NCBI GenBank assembly: GCA_044377005.1
Contig: JBILJV010000039.1
Span: 1-20,703, forward strand
Direction of reading: 5' to 3'
Length of the DNA stretch: 20,703 nt
Source: JABMMZ01 sp044377005
Lineage (GTDB): Bacteria; Bacteroidota; Bacteroidia; NS11-12g; UBA955
The position numbers were made by a program, and so were the translations under genes. Below are positions 8,396-15,856 of the stretch, piece after piece; the first letter of the stretch is position 1, and every line of letters begins with the position of its first letter. A model generated the notes under the pieces. It made no database searches and was not told the origin of the DNA. It worked only from the letters and a program-made list of their open reading frames with translations.

Positions 8396-8595
8396 TTTTC
8401 CCTTTCAGTCATTCTCTAAAATGCTGTGTATTGGTCTTGTGCTAGATGCATTTATAAGGAATTTTATTGATTGTAAAACCATAATATAGAATCTGTATAT
8501 TTGGAGAGTTGAATTCCGGAGACCTGCCCTAAACTTGTTGAATGATGAAAGTTTTGGCGAGAAACACACATTAGAATTAAGTCAAAAAAATTCAG

Positions 8596-8603
8596 TAATT
8601 TTG
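8596..8603 (+). promoter_or_regulatory. Bacteroidota -7 box of tilS
   Basis: TAATTTTG matches the TAnnTTTG consensus exactly and ends 14 nt before the tilS ATG. A TTAG about 20 nt upstream (8571-8574) is a weak -33 candidate (consensus TTTG). Confidence 0.6.
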
Positions 8604-8617
8604 TTTTTACTATTTCG

Positions 8618-9940
8618 ATGGAACAAGCGTTTAACGAATTTATCAAGCAACACCAATTGTTCAATAAAAAATCAAATTTATTGTTGGCAATCAGCGGTGG
8701 TATTGACAGCGTTTGCTTGTTTCACTTATTATTGAATTGTGGTTATCAGTTTTCTGTAGCTCATTGCAATTACAACTTGCGTGGTGATGAAAGTAATAAA
8801 GACGAAGCTTTTGTTAAAAAATTAGCCCAAAAACATAAAATCCCCTTTTATACCAAGTCTTTTAAAACACAAGAAAAGATGGAAAAATATCAAATGGGAG
8901 TCCAGGAAACAGCCCGCAAACTTAGGTATGATTGGTTTAAACAATTAATAAAAAAACACGGGTTCGACTATCTCCTTACCGCCCATCATTTGTCGGACAA
9001 TACAGAAACCTTTTTTATCAATATTGTTCGTCATACTGGCATCGGTGGTTTACATGGTATTCCTGTTAAAAACAAACACATTGTTCGCCCTCTTATGTTT
9101 ACTACTCGTGACTTAATTGAGCAATATATCAATCAACACAAATACAATCATCGCGAAGATGCTAGCAATGCCAAAGATGATTATCTGAGAAATAAAATCA
9201 GACATCACTTGAGTCCACAGTTGGAAAAACATCTCCCCAATTTCCATGAACATTTAATGACGGTTTGTACCCACGTAAAGGACTATGAGGATTTGTCTAT
9301 TGAGATAATGCAACAATTTTGGCAGCAAATTACCCAAGATAAGAAGGGGGTTATAAGAGTTGATGTTAAAGCATTAAACACTATACAAAACGCGCCAAGT
9401 TTAATGTATTTTATGACCCGAAAATATGGTTTTAATAAAGTGCAAATTTTAAATTTATGGCGTAATGACTCTGAAACAGTAGGTAAAAAAATAGTTTCTG
9501 ATCAATATGAAATAATTAGAGAAAGAGAGTGTTTAATTATTCAGCCTATTCAGCAATTTGAGCCGTTTTTTGAAACGGTGTATACATTTAATAAAAATAA
9601 AATAAAAAAAAATTCTATTTGTGATTTTTTAATAATTGATCCTCATTTATGTGATTTTAAAAAACCGAATGTTTTGTACGTTGATATACACAAAATAAAT
9701 TTACCGCTAACAATTCAAACATGGCAAGATGGCGATAAAATAATACCTTTGGGAATGAAAGGTCAAAAGAAAATCAGTGATTTACTTACCGATAAAAAGG
9801 TGAATAATGTCCAAAGAAAAACATTTAACGTGATCAAAAATGCCGATGGAAAAATTATTGCTTTATTCCCTATTTGTGTAAGTGAGGATTTTAAAGTAGA
9901 CAGTGAGACAAAACTTGTTTTGGCAATGATTAAAAAATAA
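8618..9940 (+). CDS. tilS: tRNA(Ile)-lysidine synthase TilS
   Basis: A 440-residue protein. The PP-loop ATP-binding motif S26-G-G-I-D-S31 lies in LLLAISGGIDSVCLFHLL. The N-type ATPase core continues with VAHCNYNLRGDES and LLTAHHLSDNTETFFINIVR, all hallmark TilS segments. The C-terminal tRNA-binding TilS_C domain (about 365-440) begins WQDGDKIIPLGMKGQKKISDLL. Family knowledge: the enzyme joins lysine to C34 of the CAU-anticodon tRNA so that it reads AUA as isoleucine; the function is essential and cytoplasmic. The start ATG follows an exact -7 box by 14 nt. The next gene starts 19 nt after its stop but appears to have its own promoter. Confidence 0.97.
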   Translation: MEQAFNEFIKQHQLFNKKSNLLLAISGGIDSVCLFHLLLNCGYQFSVAHCNYNLRGDESNKDEAFVKKLAQKHKIPFYTKSFKTQEKMEKYQMGVQETARKLRYDWFKQLIKKHGFDYLLTAHHLSDNTETFFINIVRHTGIGGLHGIPVKNKHIVRPLMFTTRDLIEQYINQHKYNHREDASNAKDDYLRNKIRHHLSPQLEKHLPNFHEHLMTVCTHVKDYEDLSIEIMQQFWQQITQDKKGVIRVDVKALNTIQNAPSLMYFMTRKYGFNKVQILNLWRNDSETVGKKIVSDQYEIIRERECLIIQPIQQFEPFFETVYTFNKNKIKKNSICDFLIIDPHLCDFKKPNVLYVDIHKINLPLTIQTWQDGDKIIPLGMKGQKKISDLLTDKKVNNVQRKTFNVIKNADGKIIALFPICVSEDFKVDSETKLVLAMIKK

Positions 9941-9950
9941 AATATTTTTG
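9919..9950 (+). promoter_or_regulatory. Promoter of the secreted protease gene, inside the tilS 3' end
   Basis: A -33 element TTTG (9919-9922) and a -7 element TATTTTTG (9943-9950, exact TAnnTTTG) are separated by 20 bp, as in the Bacteroidota consensus. The -7 box overlaps an upstream in-frame TTG, which argues that translation starts at the ATG at 9960 instead. Confidence 0.7.
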
Positions 9951-9959
9951 ACTTTATTT

Positions 9960-12668
9960 ATGAAACTAAATTTACAGAAATTAACACTTCTATTTGTGTT
10001 ATTGTCGCTTCAAATTTCTTTGTTTTCTCAGTGTGTGTTAGTGCCATTAGATTTAAAGCAAAGAGTAAATGCCTCAGAGTTAATCATAGAGGGTATGGTT
10101 GTTGATAAACAAGCTTATTGGAATGACGAAAAAACAATGATTTATACGGCCAATACCATTCAGTTATCTAGGGTTTATAAAGGAGCAGAATGGATTAGCA
10201 ATACAACCCGTTTGGAACTTATTACATTGGGGGGAACGATTGGATTAAATGCCTTAAAAGTAAGTCCCGAACTTTCTCTTGAAATCGGAGAAATTGGCAT
10301 TTTTATGTTAATTCAAAAAGACCAAAATTGGGTGAGTGAAAGTGGTCCGCAAGGATTTATTAAAATAGATAAACACAATGGAACTTCTGCAGACATGTAC
10401 ACGCAGTACCCTCGGTCATCTATTGAAAAGGAAATTACTTCAATAACCTCAATTCCTGTAGTAAATGTCAATGAAAATTTAACTAAAATTTCTTTTTCAT
10501 CTAAAAGAGCTTCACCTACTATAAGTTCAATAAATCCAACAACGCTTACTTCAGGAACATCAACAATATTAACTATCAAAGGGATAAATTTTAAATCAAC
10601 TAGAGATACAAGCAGTGTTCAGTTTAGAGATGCCGATAAGGGGGGATTAAGTTTTATTAAAGCATTAAAAAGAGATTATATTTCGTGGACAGACACACAA
10701 ATTAGAGTGCTTGTAAGATCTACTGCAGGGACAGGAAAAATAAGAGTTGTAGTAGGCGGTAATGGTAATATTGAATCCACGGATACTTTAAAAGTCACTT
10801 ATGCCCATTCAAATGTTGTGTTAGGCGACACCATTGCATATGAAAATCAATTAATAGGACTCAATCAATTTAATGGTATTACATGGAAAATTAACCGCCG
10901 TTTCTTTGACTCAACGGGTGCAAGAGGGGCTTTTTTGAGAAGTATAGAAAGATGGCGATGTGGTACCTTGGTGAATTGGGATACTCTAGGTAGATTAAAC
11001 CACAGTGCTATTAAACGGGACAAAGTAAACATGTGCGGATGGGATACCAGTAACGCCATGGCAAGTGGTGTATTAGCCCAATGTTTTAGTTGGTATGCCG
11101 GTTGTTTTACCCCTGGTTTAGTATGGTATACAGAAGAAATGGATATACGTTTTAGAGTAAAGCCAACGTCTTCTACCAATTGGTTGTATACCACAGGAAA
11201 TGCCAATAACAATCAGTTTCATTTTGAATCTGTAGCCACTCATGAACTAGGGCATGGTCATCAGTTAGGACATGTTATTAGTTCGCCGGTTGTAATGCAC
11301 TATGCTATAGCAAACGGGCAAACAAAACCAAAATTAACAACGAATGATATCAATTGCGGCACATACGTAATTAACAAAAGTGGATCAGCAGTATGTGGAA
11401 GGCAAAAACACAATAAAATAACACAATCAACGTGTACTTTGGTTGCGCCTATGTCCAATTTTACTTTTTCTAAAGTACAACCTTGTAAAGATGAAACCAT
11501 ACAATTCACCGATTCATCAATTGGCAATGTGTCTGCTTATGTTTGGGATTTTGGTTCAGGTGCAACACCCGCTACAGCTAATACCAAAGGACCGCATTCA
11601 GTAAAATACAGCAACGGAGGTAGCAAAACGGTTTCTTTAAAAATTACAACAGGTTCGGGTGATTTAACTAGAAATAAGACGTTTAATGTTGCTGCTGATT
11701 CTAAAATTAGACCGACTTTTTCTTACACAGTAGCAGAACAAGCAAAGGTGAGTTTTGTCAATACCAGTAACAATGCCTTGACTAGTGAATGGGTATTTGG
11801 TGATGGAGATTCAGCCTTTACTTTAAATGCTAATCATACTTATAACAACGGAGGAGTGTATCAAGTCAAGTTAAAAACCCAAAATTTGTGTAATACACAT
11901 GATACTACGATTGCAGTAAAAATAGCTTCTATTGATTTTACACACAGTATGGGAAGTTTTTGTATTGGCCAAAAATTAGTTTTTCAGGATGCAAGTGATA
12001 ATAATGCTTCATCTTGGCAATGGACATTTCCTGGTGGTATTCCCACTTCAGCAAATGGCAAAGGACCTCATGCAGTTCAATTTAGTTCAGCAGGTGCTGT
12101 TTCAGCTACATTAACAGTGGGCGTAACAGGTTCACCTAATCATATTTATACCAAAACAGCTTTAGCAACCATAGGGAATGACACTTTTAGTAACGCCAAT
12201 TTTACCTATGTTTATCAAGGGTCAAACGGGGTAGGATTTGTTAATTTATCCAAAGGAAGTAACAATACTTATAAATGGAATTTTGGAGATGGAGATAGTA
12301 GTAATTTAATAAATCCAAGTCACAGGTACAGTAATGCCAATAATCAAATGGTAAGATTAACAGCCACAGGAGTTTGCAATACACATGATACCGTAATAGC
12401 TCTTCGTAATTTTACCAATTTAGGGTCATTGGAAAAGAACACTAAATTTAAAATTGTACCTAATCCAAGCAATGGAATAATGATGATAGCAGCTCCCAAA
12501 AATGAAATGGTAACACTTGAATTATTTGATGCAATGGGACGAAGAATAGTTTTTAAAACGGTGTTTACCAATCTTGTTATTTCTGACATGGGTTTAGCAA
12601 AAGGAATGTATTTTGTCAAAGTGAGTCTAGCTGATTACACAGAAACGCTGAAATATTTGGTAGATTAA
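9960..12668 (+). CDS. Secreted metzincin-like protease with IPT/TIG and PKD domains and T9SS sorting tail
   Basis: A 902-residue protein from the ATG at 9960; the 4-residue longer TTG form would overlap the -7 box. A signal peptide ends at FSQC (about 24). An N-terminal domain (25-170) is not recognised. An IPT/TIG Ig-like domain (about 184-281) starts PTISSINPTTLTSGTS. The peptidase region carries the zinc motif H428-E-L-G-H432-G-H-Q-L-G-H438 and a likely Met-turn VVMHYA. Four PKD-like repeats follow, with cores VWDFGSG, WVFGDGDS, WQWTFPGG and WNFGDGDS (about 515-790). The C-terminal T9SS type A sorting domain (about 829-902) has IVPNPSNG and GLAKGMYFVKV. It is predicted to be exported, then processed by the type IX system onto the surface or outside. 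An oddity is that the usual metzincin glycine (HExxHxxG) is Q435 here, with glycine two residues later. Confidence 0.88.
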   Translation: MKLNLQKLTLLFVLLSLQISLFSQCVLVPLDLKQRVNASELIIEGMVVDKQAYWNDEKTMIYTANTIQLSRVYKGAEWISNTTRLELITLGGTIGLNALKVSPELSLEIGEIGIFMLIQKDQNWVSESGPQGFIKIDKHNGTSADMYTQYPRSSIEKEITSITSIPVVNVNENLTKISFSSKRASPTISSINPTTLTSGTSTILTIKGINFKSTRDTSSVQFRDADKGGLSFIKALKRDYISWTDTQIRVLVRSTAGTGKIRVVVGGNGNIESTDTLKVTYAHSNVVLGDTIAYENQLIGLNQFNGITWKINRRFFDSTGARGAFLRSIERWRCGTLVNWDTLGRLNHSAIKRDKVNMCGWDTSNAMASGVLAQCFSWYAGCFTPGLVWYTEEMDIRFRVKPTSSTNWLYTTGNANNNQFHFESVATHELGHGHQLGHVISSPVVMHYAIANGQTKPKLTTNDINCGTYVINKSGSAVCGRQKHNKITQSTCTLVAPMSNFTFSKVQPCKDETIQFTDSSIGNVSAYVWDFGSGATPATANTKGPHSVKYSNGGSKTVSLKITTGSGDLTRNKTFNVAADSKIRPTFSYTVAEQAKVSFVNTSNNALTSEWVFGDGDSAFTLNANHTYNNGGVYQVKLKTQNLCNTHDTTIAVKIASIDFTHSMGSFCIGQKLVFQDASDNNASSWQWTFPGGIPTSANGKGPHAVQFSSAGAVSATLTVGVTGSPNHIYTKTALATIGNDTFSNANFTYVYQGSNGVGFVNLSKGSNNTYKWNFGDGDSSNLINPSHRYSNANNQMVRLTATGVCNTHDTVIALRNFTNLGSLEKNTKFKIVPNPSNGIMMIAAPKNEMVTLELFDAMGRRIVFKTVFTNLVISDMGLAKGMYFVKVSLADYTETLKYLVD

Positions 12669-12890
12669 AAGCTTTTCTTACTTAACAAAACCTTATTTGT
12701 AGTCATATATTATCAATATTGTTTTAAGAAATGTTATTTAAATAAAACTAAAATACTAAAAAAAATTGTTAGTTTTAAAATTTTTCAGCATTAGTACACA
12801 ACAAAGAATGCGCTTTTATTTATTTAAGTATCTGATAATCAGTTAATATTAAATTAATAAAAAAATAGTTTTTTAATTGCTCAAAAATCA

Positions 12891-12898
12891 TACTTTTG
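12891..12898 (+). promoter_or_regulatory. -7 box of the DUF2795 gene
   Basis: TACTTTTG matches TAnnTTTG exactly and lies 17 nt before the ATG at 12916. It falls inside the coding frame if the upstream TTG at 12877 is taken as the start, so it decides the start. No clear TTTG -33 element is seen. The rest of the 247-nt gap (12669-12915) is very AT-rich, with no other feature seen. Confidence 0.65.
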
Positions 12899-12915
12899 CA
12901 AAAAATAGAATTAAT

Positions 12916-13137
12916 ATGTATTGGACATTAGAATTAGTATCTTATTTAGATGACGCTCCTTGGCCTGCTACAAAAGACGAATTGATAGATTATGCTATAC
13001 GTTCAGGCGCACCTATGGAGGTTGTAGAAAATTTACAAGAGCTTGAAGATGATGGGGAACCGTACGAAAGTATTGAAGAAATTTGGAGTGATTATCCTAC
13101 GGATGATGACTATTTCTTCCACGAGGATGAGCATTAA
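12916..13137 (+). CDS. DUF2795 small acidic protein
   Basis: A 73-residue protein that begins MYWTLELVSYLDDAPWPATK, followed by DELIDYAIRSGAP. That block is the near-invariant core of the Bacteroidota DUF2795 family; the C-terminus is strongly acidic (PTDDDYFFHEDEH). The family has no established function that I can state. It is short, soluble and well conserved, which suggests a housekeeping or regulatory role. I chose the ATG at 12916 over the in-frame TTG at 12877 because the promoter lies between them and the family starts at MYWT. It converges with the next gene with only 4 nt between the stop codons. Confidence 0.9.
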   Translation: MYWTLELVSYLDDAPWPATKDELIDYAIRSGAPMEVVENLQELEDDGEPYESIEEIWSDYPTDDDYFFHEDEH

Positions 13138-13141
13138 TTGC

Positions 13142-14341
13142 TTAACCAAAAAACACTTTCTTACGTTCTTTTAATGTTTCTGGTATGCGAGTTTCGCTGA
13201 GTGTTGTTGTTTCAAGAACACTGATTATAGGCTTATGCACTTCTTTTTCAACCACAACTTGATTTAAAAAATGGTTTAATTGCAATTTTTCCTGAACATT
13301 AGGCAGGTTATTGTATTTACTTAAGCGCGAAGTTTCGTTTGTATGAGTTGACAGACACAAATAAATATTGTTATTCTCCTTTTTAAGTTCAATTAAATTT
13401 TGTTTCAACAATTCTTCAATCTGTGGACTTAATTTTTCGCTCTCTATTGGATTCGAAAAATCATCTATTTTAAGAAAACCACGTTTTAATAAGGTTTTGG
13501 TTAAAGTAATATTTTGAACAAATTTATTAGGAAGATTGGTTTCAAATACAGAGAAAAACAAATGATTAGAAGCGATTTTCTCAGAAGTGCTCAATTCATC
13601 AAATCTAATATGTGTTCTGAAAACCTGCAACAATGTAGTTTTGCTATTCTGTAATTCGAGCGTAATAAACTCTACAAGCTCTTTTAAGGCACTTTCGGTT
13701 GAACGACTCTCCTTGTTATAGTGGTGATAGAAATAACGCTCTAAATTGATATTAAAGACTATAGAACCATATAATTTCCAAAGTCTATAGTTCAACCACA
13801 AAATAATTTGACGTTGATTGCTAAAACTGAAATGATTGTGTGTATGCCATTGAATAAAAGTATATAGAACTTCTTCCAATTCATTATAAGCTTCTGTTTC
13901 AAGTTCCCAAGCTTCAAACTGTTGTTTTAATTCAGTAGGACATTCCATTGTTTTGTGAATGTTTGAAGAAAACAAGTCGAATGATTGTGTATTTATTTGT
14001 ACCGTGTTGTCTTTCAACAAGACTTCGAAAAGGGTATTAGGTGACTTGGTATTTAGGTCGGCAAACTGTTCGAAAGATTGATGATATTGTTCGGTTTCTT
14101 TTTTTAATAAAATATTGCGACAGATTTTATTTTCCAAAAACTCAGGCAGTAATAACAAGTCAATGTTTTGATTAACAAGACAAGCATACCAAGCTGATTT
14201 TTCTTTAAGGGTTTGTTGTAAAAGTGGTTTTTTGAAACTATCACCGATTGGCAGTTTGTTGTAAATTTTGGAAACTTCAAGAAATGCACGCTCAAGTTTT
14301 GAGATGTCGCTTTCAAACTTTTTATGTAATTCTTTAAACAT
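13142..14341 (-). CDS. Hypothetical protein, about 399 residues, helix-rich
   Basis: I do not recognise this protein. It lacks a signal peptide and transmembrane segments and is rich in E, K, L and N, with long stretches that look alpha-helical (for example FESDISKLERAFLEVSKIY near the start). The middle has many aromatic residues (HTHNHFSFSNQ, LERYFYHHYNK). The C-terminal 60 residues look less ordered. No Fic, nuclease, helicase or kinase motif was found. Two starts are possible: the ATG at 14341 used here, or one 17 codons upstream at 14392 (416 residues). An exact -7 box (TAACTTTG) lies between the two, which favours the shorter form. A second copy of the box lies upstream of both. The GC content and style match the surrounding core genes. 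Confidence 0.75.
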   Translation of the reverse strand: MFKELHKKFESDISKLERAFLEVSKIYNKLPIGDSFKKPLLQQTLKEKSAWYACLVNQNIDLLLLPEFLENKICRNILLKKETEQYHQSFEQFADLNTKSPNTLFEVLLKDNTVQINTQSFDLFSSNIHKTMECPTELKQQFEAWELETEAYNELEEVLYTFIQWHTHNHFSFSNQRQIILWLNYRLWKLYGSIVFNINLERYFYHHYNKESRSTESALKELVEFITLELQNSKTTLLQVFRTHIRFDELSTSEKIASNHLFFSVFETNLPNKFVQNITLTKTLLKRGFLKIDDFSNPIESEKLSPQIEELLKQNLIELKKENNNIYLCLSTHTNETSRLSKYNNLPNVQEKLQLNHFLNQVVVEKEVHKPIISVLETTTLSETRIPETLKERKKVFFG

Positions 14342-14368
14342 GTTAATTTTCAACCGATTTTGTGTCAA

Positions 14369-14376
14369 CAAAGTTA
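14369..14376 (-). promoter_or_regulatory. -7 box, proximal copy, of the 399-residue hypothetical gene
   Basis: On the minus strand this reads TAACTTTG, an exact TAnnTTTG. It lies 27 nt upstream of the ATG at 14341 and inside the longer reading frame that would start at 14392. Confidence 0.5.
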
Positions 14377-14412
14377 TTGATGTAAAGTGCATGTTACTAA
14401 ATGTTTAATTAA

Positions 14413-14420
14413 CAAAGTTA
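14413..14420 (-). promoter_or_regulatory. -7 box, distal copy, of the 399-residue hypothetical gene
   Basis: A second TAACTTTG on the minus strand, 44 bp upstream of the first and within the same short repeat ATAACTTTGTT. Used as a promoter, it would serve the ATG at 14392. Either copy, or both, may be active. Confidence 0.4.
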
Positions 14421-14554
14421 TCAAACTGTCTTTTAAAATGGTGGGTATAGTCGTTTAAAAATGGCAAACCCCTTGTAAATACTCACATTTTTGATGTCTT
14501 GTTTTCTGTTCAACTAGGTTTTTTTAGATTTTTTAATTGTTTATTATTTTTGGT

Positions 14555-14644
14555 TGTCATTAACAAGTAAGTTGTTGGGAAGAGCTGTTTCCTTTCTGAA
14601 GCTTAGGAGAACATCACCACCCCCTAGTCTGAGCCTAGCCTCGG
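14555..14644 (-). other. Short GC-rich segment downstream of hflX, possible structured RNA or repeat
   Basis: Immediately after the hflX stop, about 90 nt are clearly richer in G and C than the AT-rich DNA on both sides. On the minus strand a 6-bp stem TAGGGG/CTCCTA with an 11-nt loop can be drawn. The minus strand also carries a repeated GAGGCTAGGCT theme. One minus-strand frame stays open through it (reading LAEARLRLGGGDVLLSFRKE) but overlaps hflX out of frame and has no start or ribosome-binding context. I cannot assign a function. Its composition could reflect a small RNA, a hflX 3' UTR element or a repeat family. Confidence 0.3.
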
Positions 14645-15820
14645 CTAAATTAAATTCAAAATACCCATTTTTAGGGCATTGATATTGGTTTTTTCGGTAG
14701 CCGATACAAACACTATAGGTGCATGTTCCTTGCTCAACCAACTTTTTTCAAACTCCGTTAACGAGGTGTCAGGATTTTGTTTGATGTATTCATCAATTTT
14801 ATTAAAAACCAATAAAGTAGGTTTTTCTTTGGCACCTATGTCAAATAAGGTTTGCTTTACCAAAGTCATTTGATTCTCAAACTCAGGATTTGAAATATCA
14901 ACCACATGTAACAATACATCAGCTTCCACAACCTCTGCCAAAGTGCTTTTAAAACTCTCAATCAGCAAGGTAGGTAACTTGCGAATGAATCCTACCGTAT
15001 CACTTAATAAAATCGGGATAAACTGTCCTTCATTGTGTGGGTCTTCAAACACTACTTTTCTAACCGTAGAGTCCAAGGTGGCAAATAATTTATTTTCTGC
15101 CAATACATCGGCTCTACTGAGCAAATTCATAATGGTGCTTTTACCCACATTGGTATAACCAACCAAAGCAACTCTTTTTTTATCGGTCCTGCTTTGTCTT
15201 TGAACTTTGTTTTGTTTGTCAATAAGGGCCAATTTTTCTTTAAGGTCGCTAATATTACTTCTTATGACCCTTCTATCGGTTTCTATCTCTGTTTCTCCAG
15301 GACCTTTCATACCAATACCTCCTTTTTGCTTAGATAAGTGAGTCCACATTTTGGTAAGTCGAGGTAATAAGTATTGGTTCAATGCCAATTCCACTTGGGT
15401 TTTTGCTTGAGCTGTTTTAGCATTCTTTGAAAAAATATCCAAAATCAATAAACTGCGGTCGATGATTTTAACTTCCTTAAAGTTTTTTTCTATGTTACGG
15501 ATTTGTGATGGCGTTAATTCATCATCAAAAATAACCACATCGGCTTTATGAAAACCAACCAAATTCATCAATTCTTGCAATTTCCCTTCACCTATAAAAG
15601 TGCGAGGATTGGGATAATCCAAATTTTGTGTTAAACGAGCTGCAGTTCTAGCCCCCGCAGTGGCAGTAAGGGCTTCCAATTCATCTAAATATTCAGTTAA
15701 CTTATTTTGAGGATCACTTTTTTTGTGCACGCCTACTAAAATAGCAATCTCTTGTTTCTTGGAGGTATAGTAAAAATCAGGTTTCAATGTGGCATTAAAT
15801 TCTGTTTGTAAAAATAACAC
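14645..15820 (-). CDS. hflX: GTPase HflX
   Basis: A 391-residue protein. The N-terminal HflX domain is complete, with ARTAARL, then NPRTFIGEGK and FDDELTPSQIRNIEK (about 57-111), and the linker KGGIGMKGPGETEIETDRR (166-184). The G domain has G1 at G221-YTNVGKST229, G3 at D274-TVGF, G4 at N340-KID and G5 at SAT (373-375). Family knowledge: HflX binds the ribosome E-site region and splits or rescues stalled 70S ribosomes under stress. The protein ends only about 16 residues after SAT, somewhat short for the family. The start is uncertain: no in-frame ATG exists near the N-terminus. A GTG at 15820 gives this length and a TTG at 15787 is the alternative. It is divergent from the next gene across 36 bp. 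Confidence 0.95.
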   Translation of the reverse strand: MLFLQTEFNATLKPDFYYTSKKQEIAILVGVHKKSDPQNKLTEYLDELEALTATAGARTAARLTQNLDYPNPRTFIGEGKLQELMNLVGFHKADVVIFDDELTPSQIRNIEKNFKEVKIIDRSLLILDIFSKNAKTAQAKTQVELALNQYLLPRLTKMWTHLSKQKGGIGMKGPGETEIETDRRVIRSNISDLKEKLALIDKQNKVQRQSRTDKKRVALVGYTNVGKSTIMNLLSRADVLAENKLFATLDSTVRKVVFEDPHNEGQFIPILLSDTVGFIRKLPTLLIESFKSTLAEVVEADVLLHVVDISNPEFENQMTLVKQTLFDIGAKEKPTLLVFNKIDEYIKQNPDTSLTEFEKSWLSKEHAPIVFVSATEKTNINALKMGILNLI

Positions 15821-15856
15821 AAACCTTGTAATTTAGCCATTTAATTTACATAAATT

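Noticed and set aside
8535..8735. 66-residue plus-strand frame overlapping the tilS start
   Set aside because: It is out of frame with the certain tilS gene and spans its promoter.
9948..9959. TTG start four codons upstream for the T9SS protease
   Set aside because: The TTG is part of an exact -7 box (9943-9950), so the mRNA should begin after it; the ATG at 9960 leads straight into a good signal peptide.
12877..12915. TTG start 13 codons upstream for the DUF2795 protein
   Set aside because: The promoter box at 12891-12898 lies inside this extension and the family begins at MYWT.
13142..14341. Possible Fic/AMPylase family membership of the unknown protein
   Set aside because: No HPFx(D/E)GNGR motif or equivalent could be found.
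14544..14741. 65-residue minus-strand reading frame over the hflX end
   Set aside because: Two thirds of it is out of frame inside hflX. The remainder is the GC-rich segment, reported separately as a possible RNA or repeat rather than a gene.
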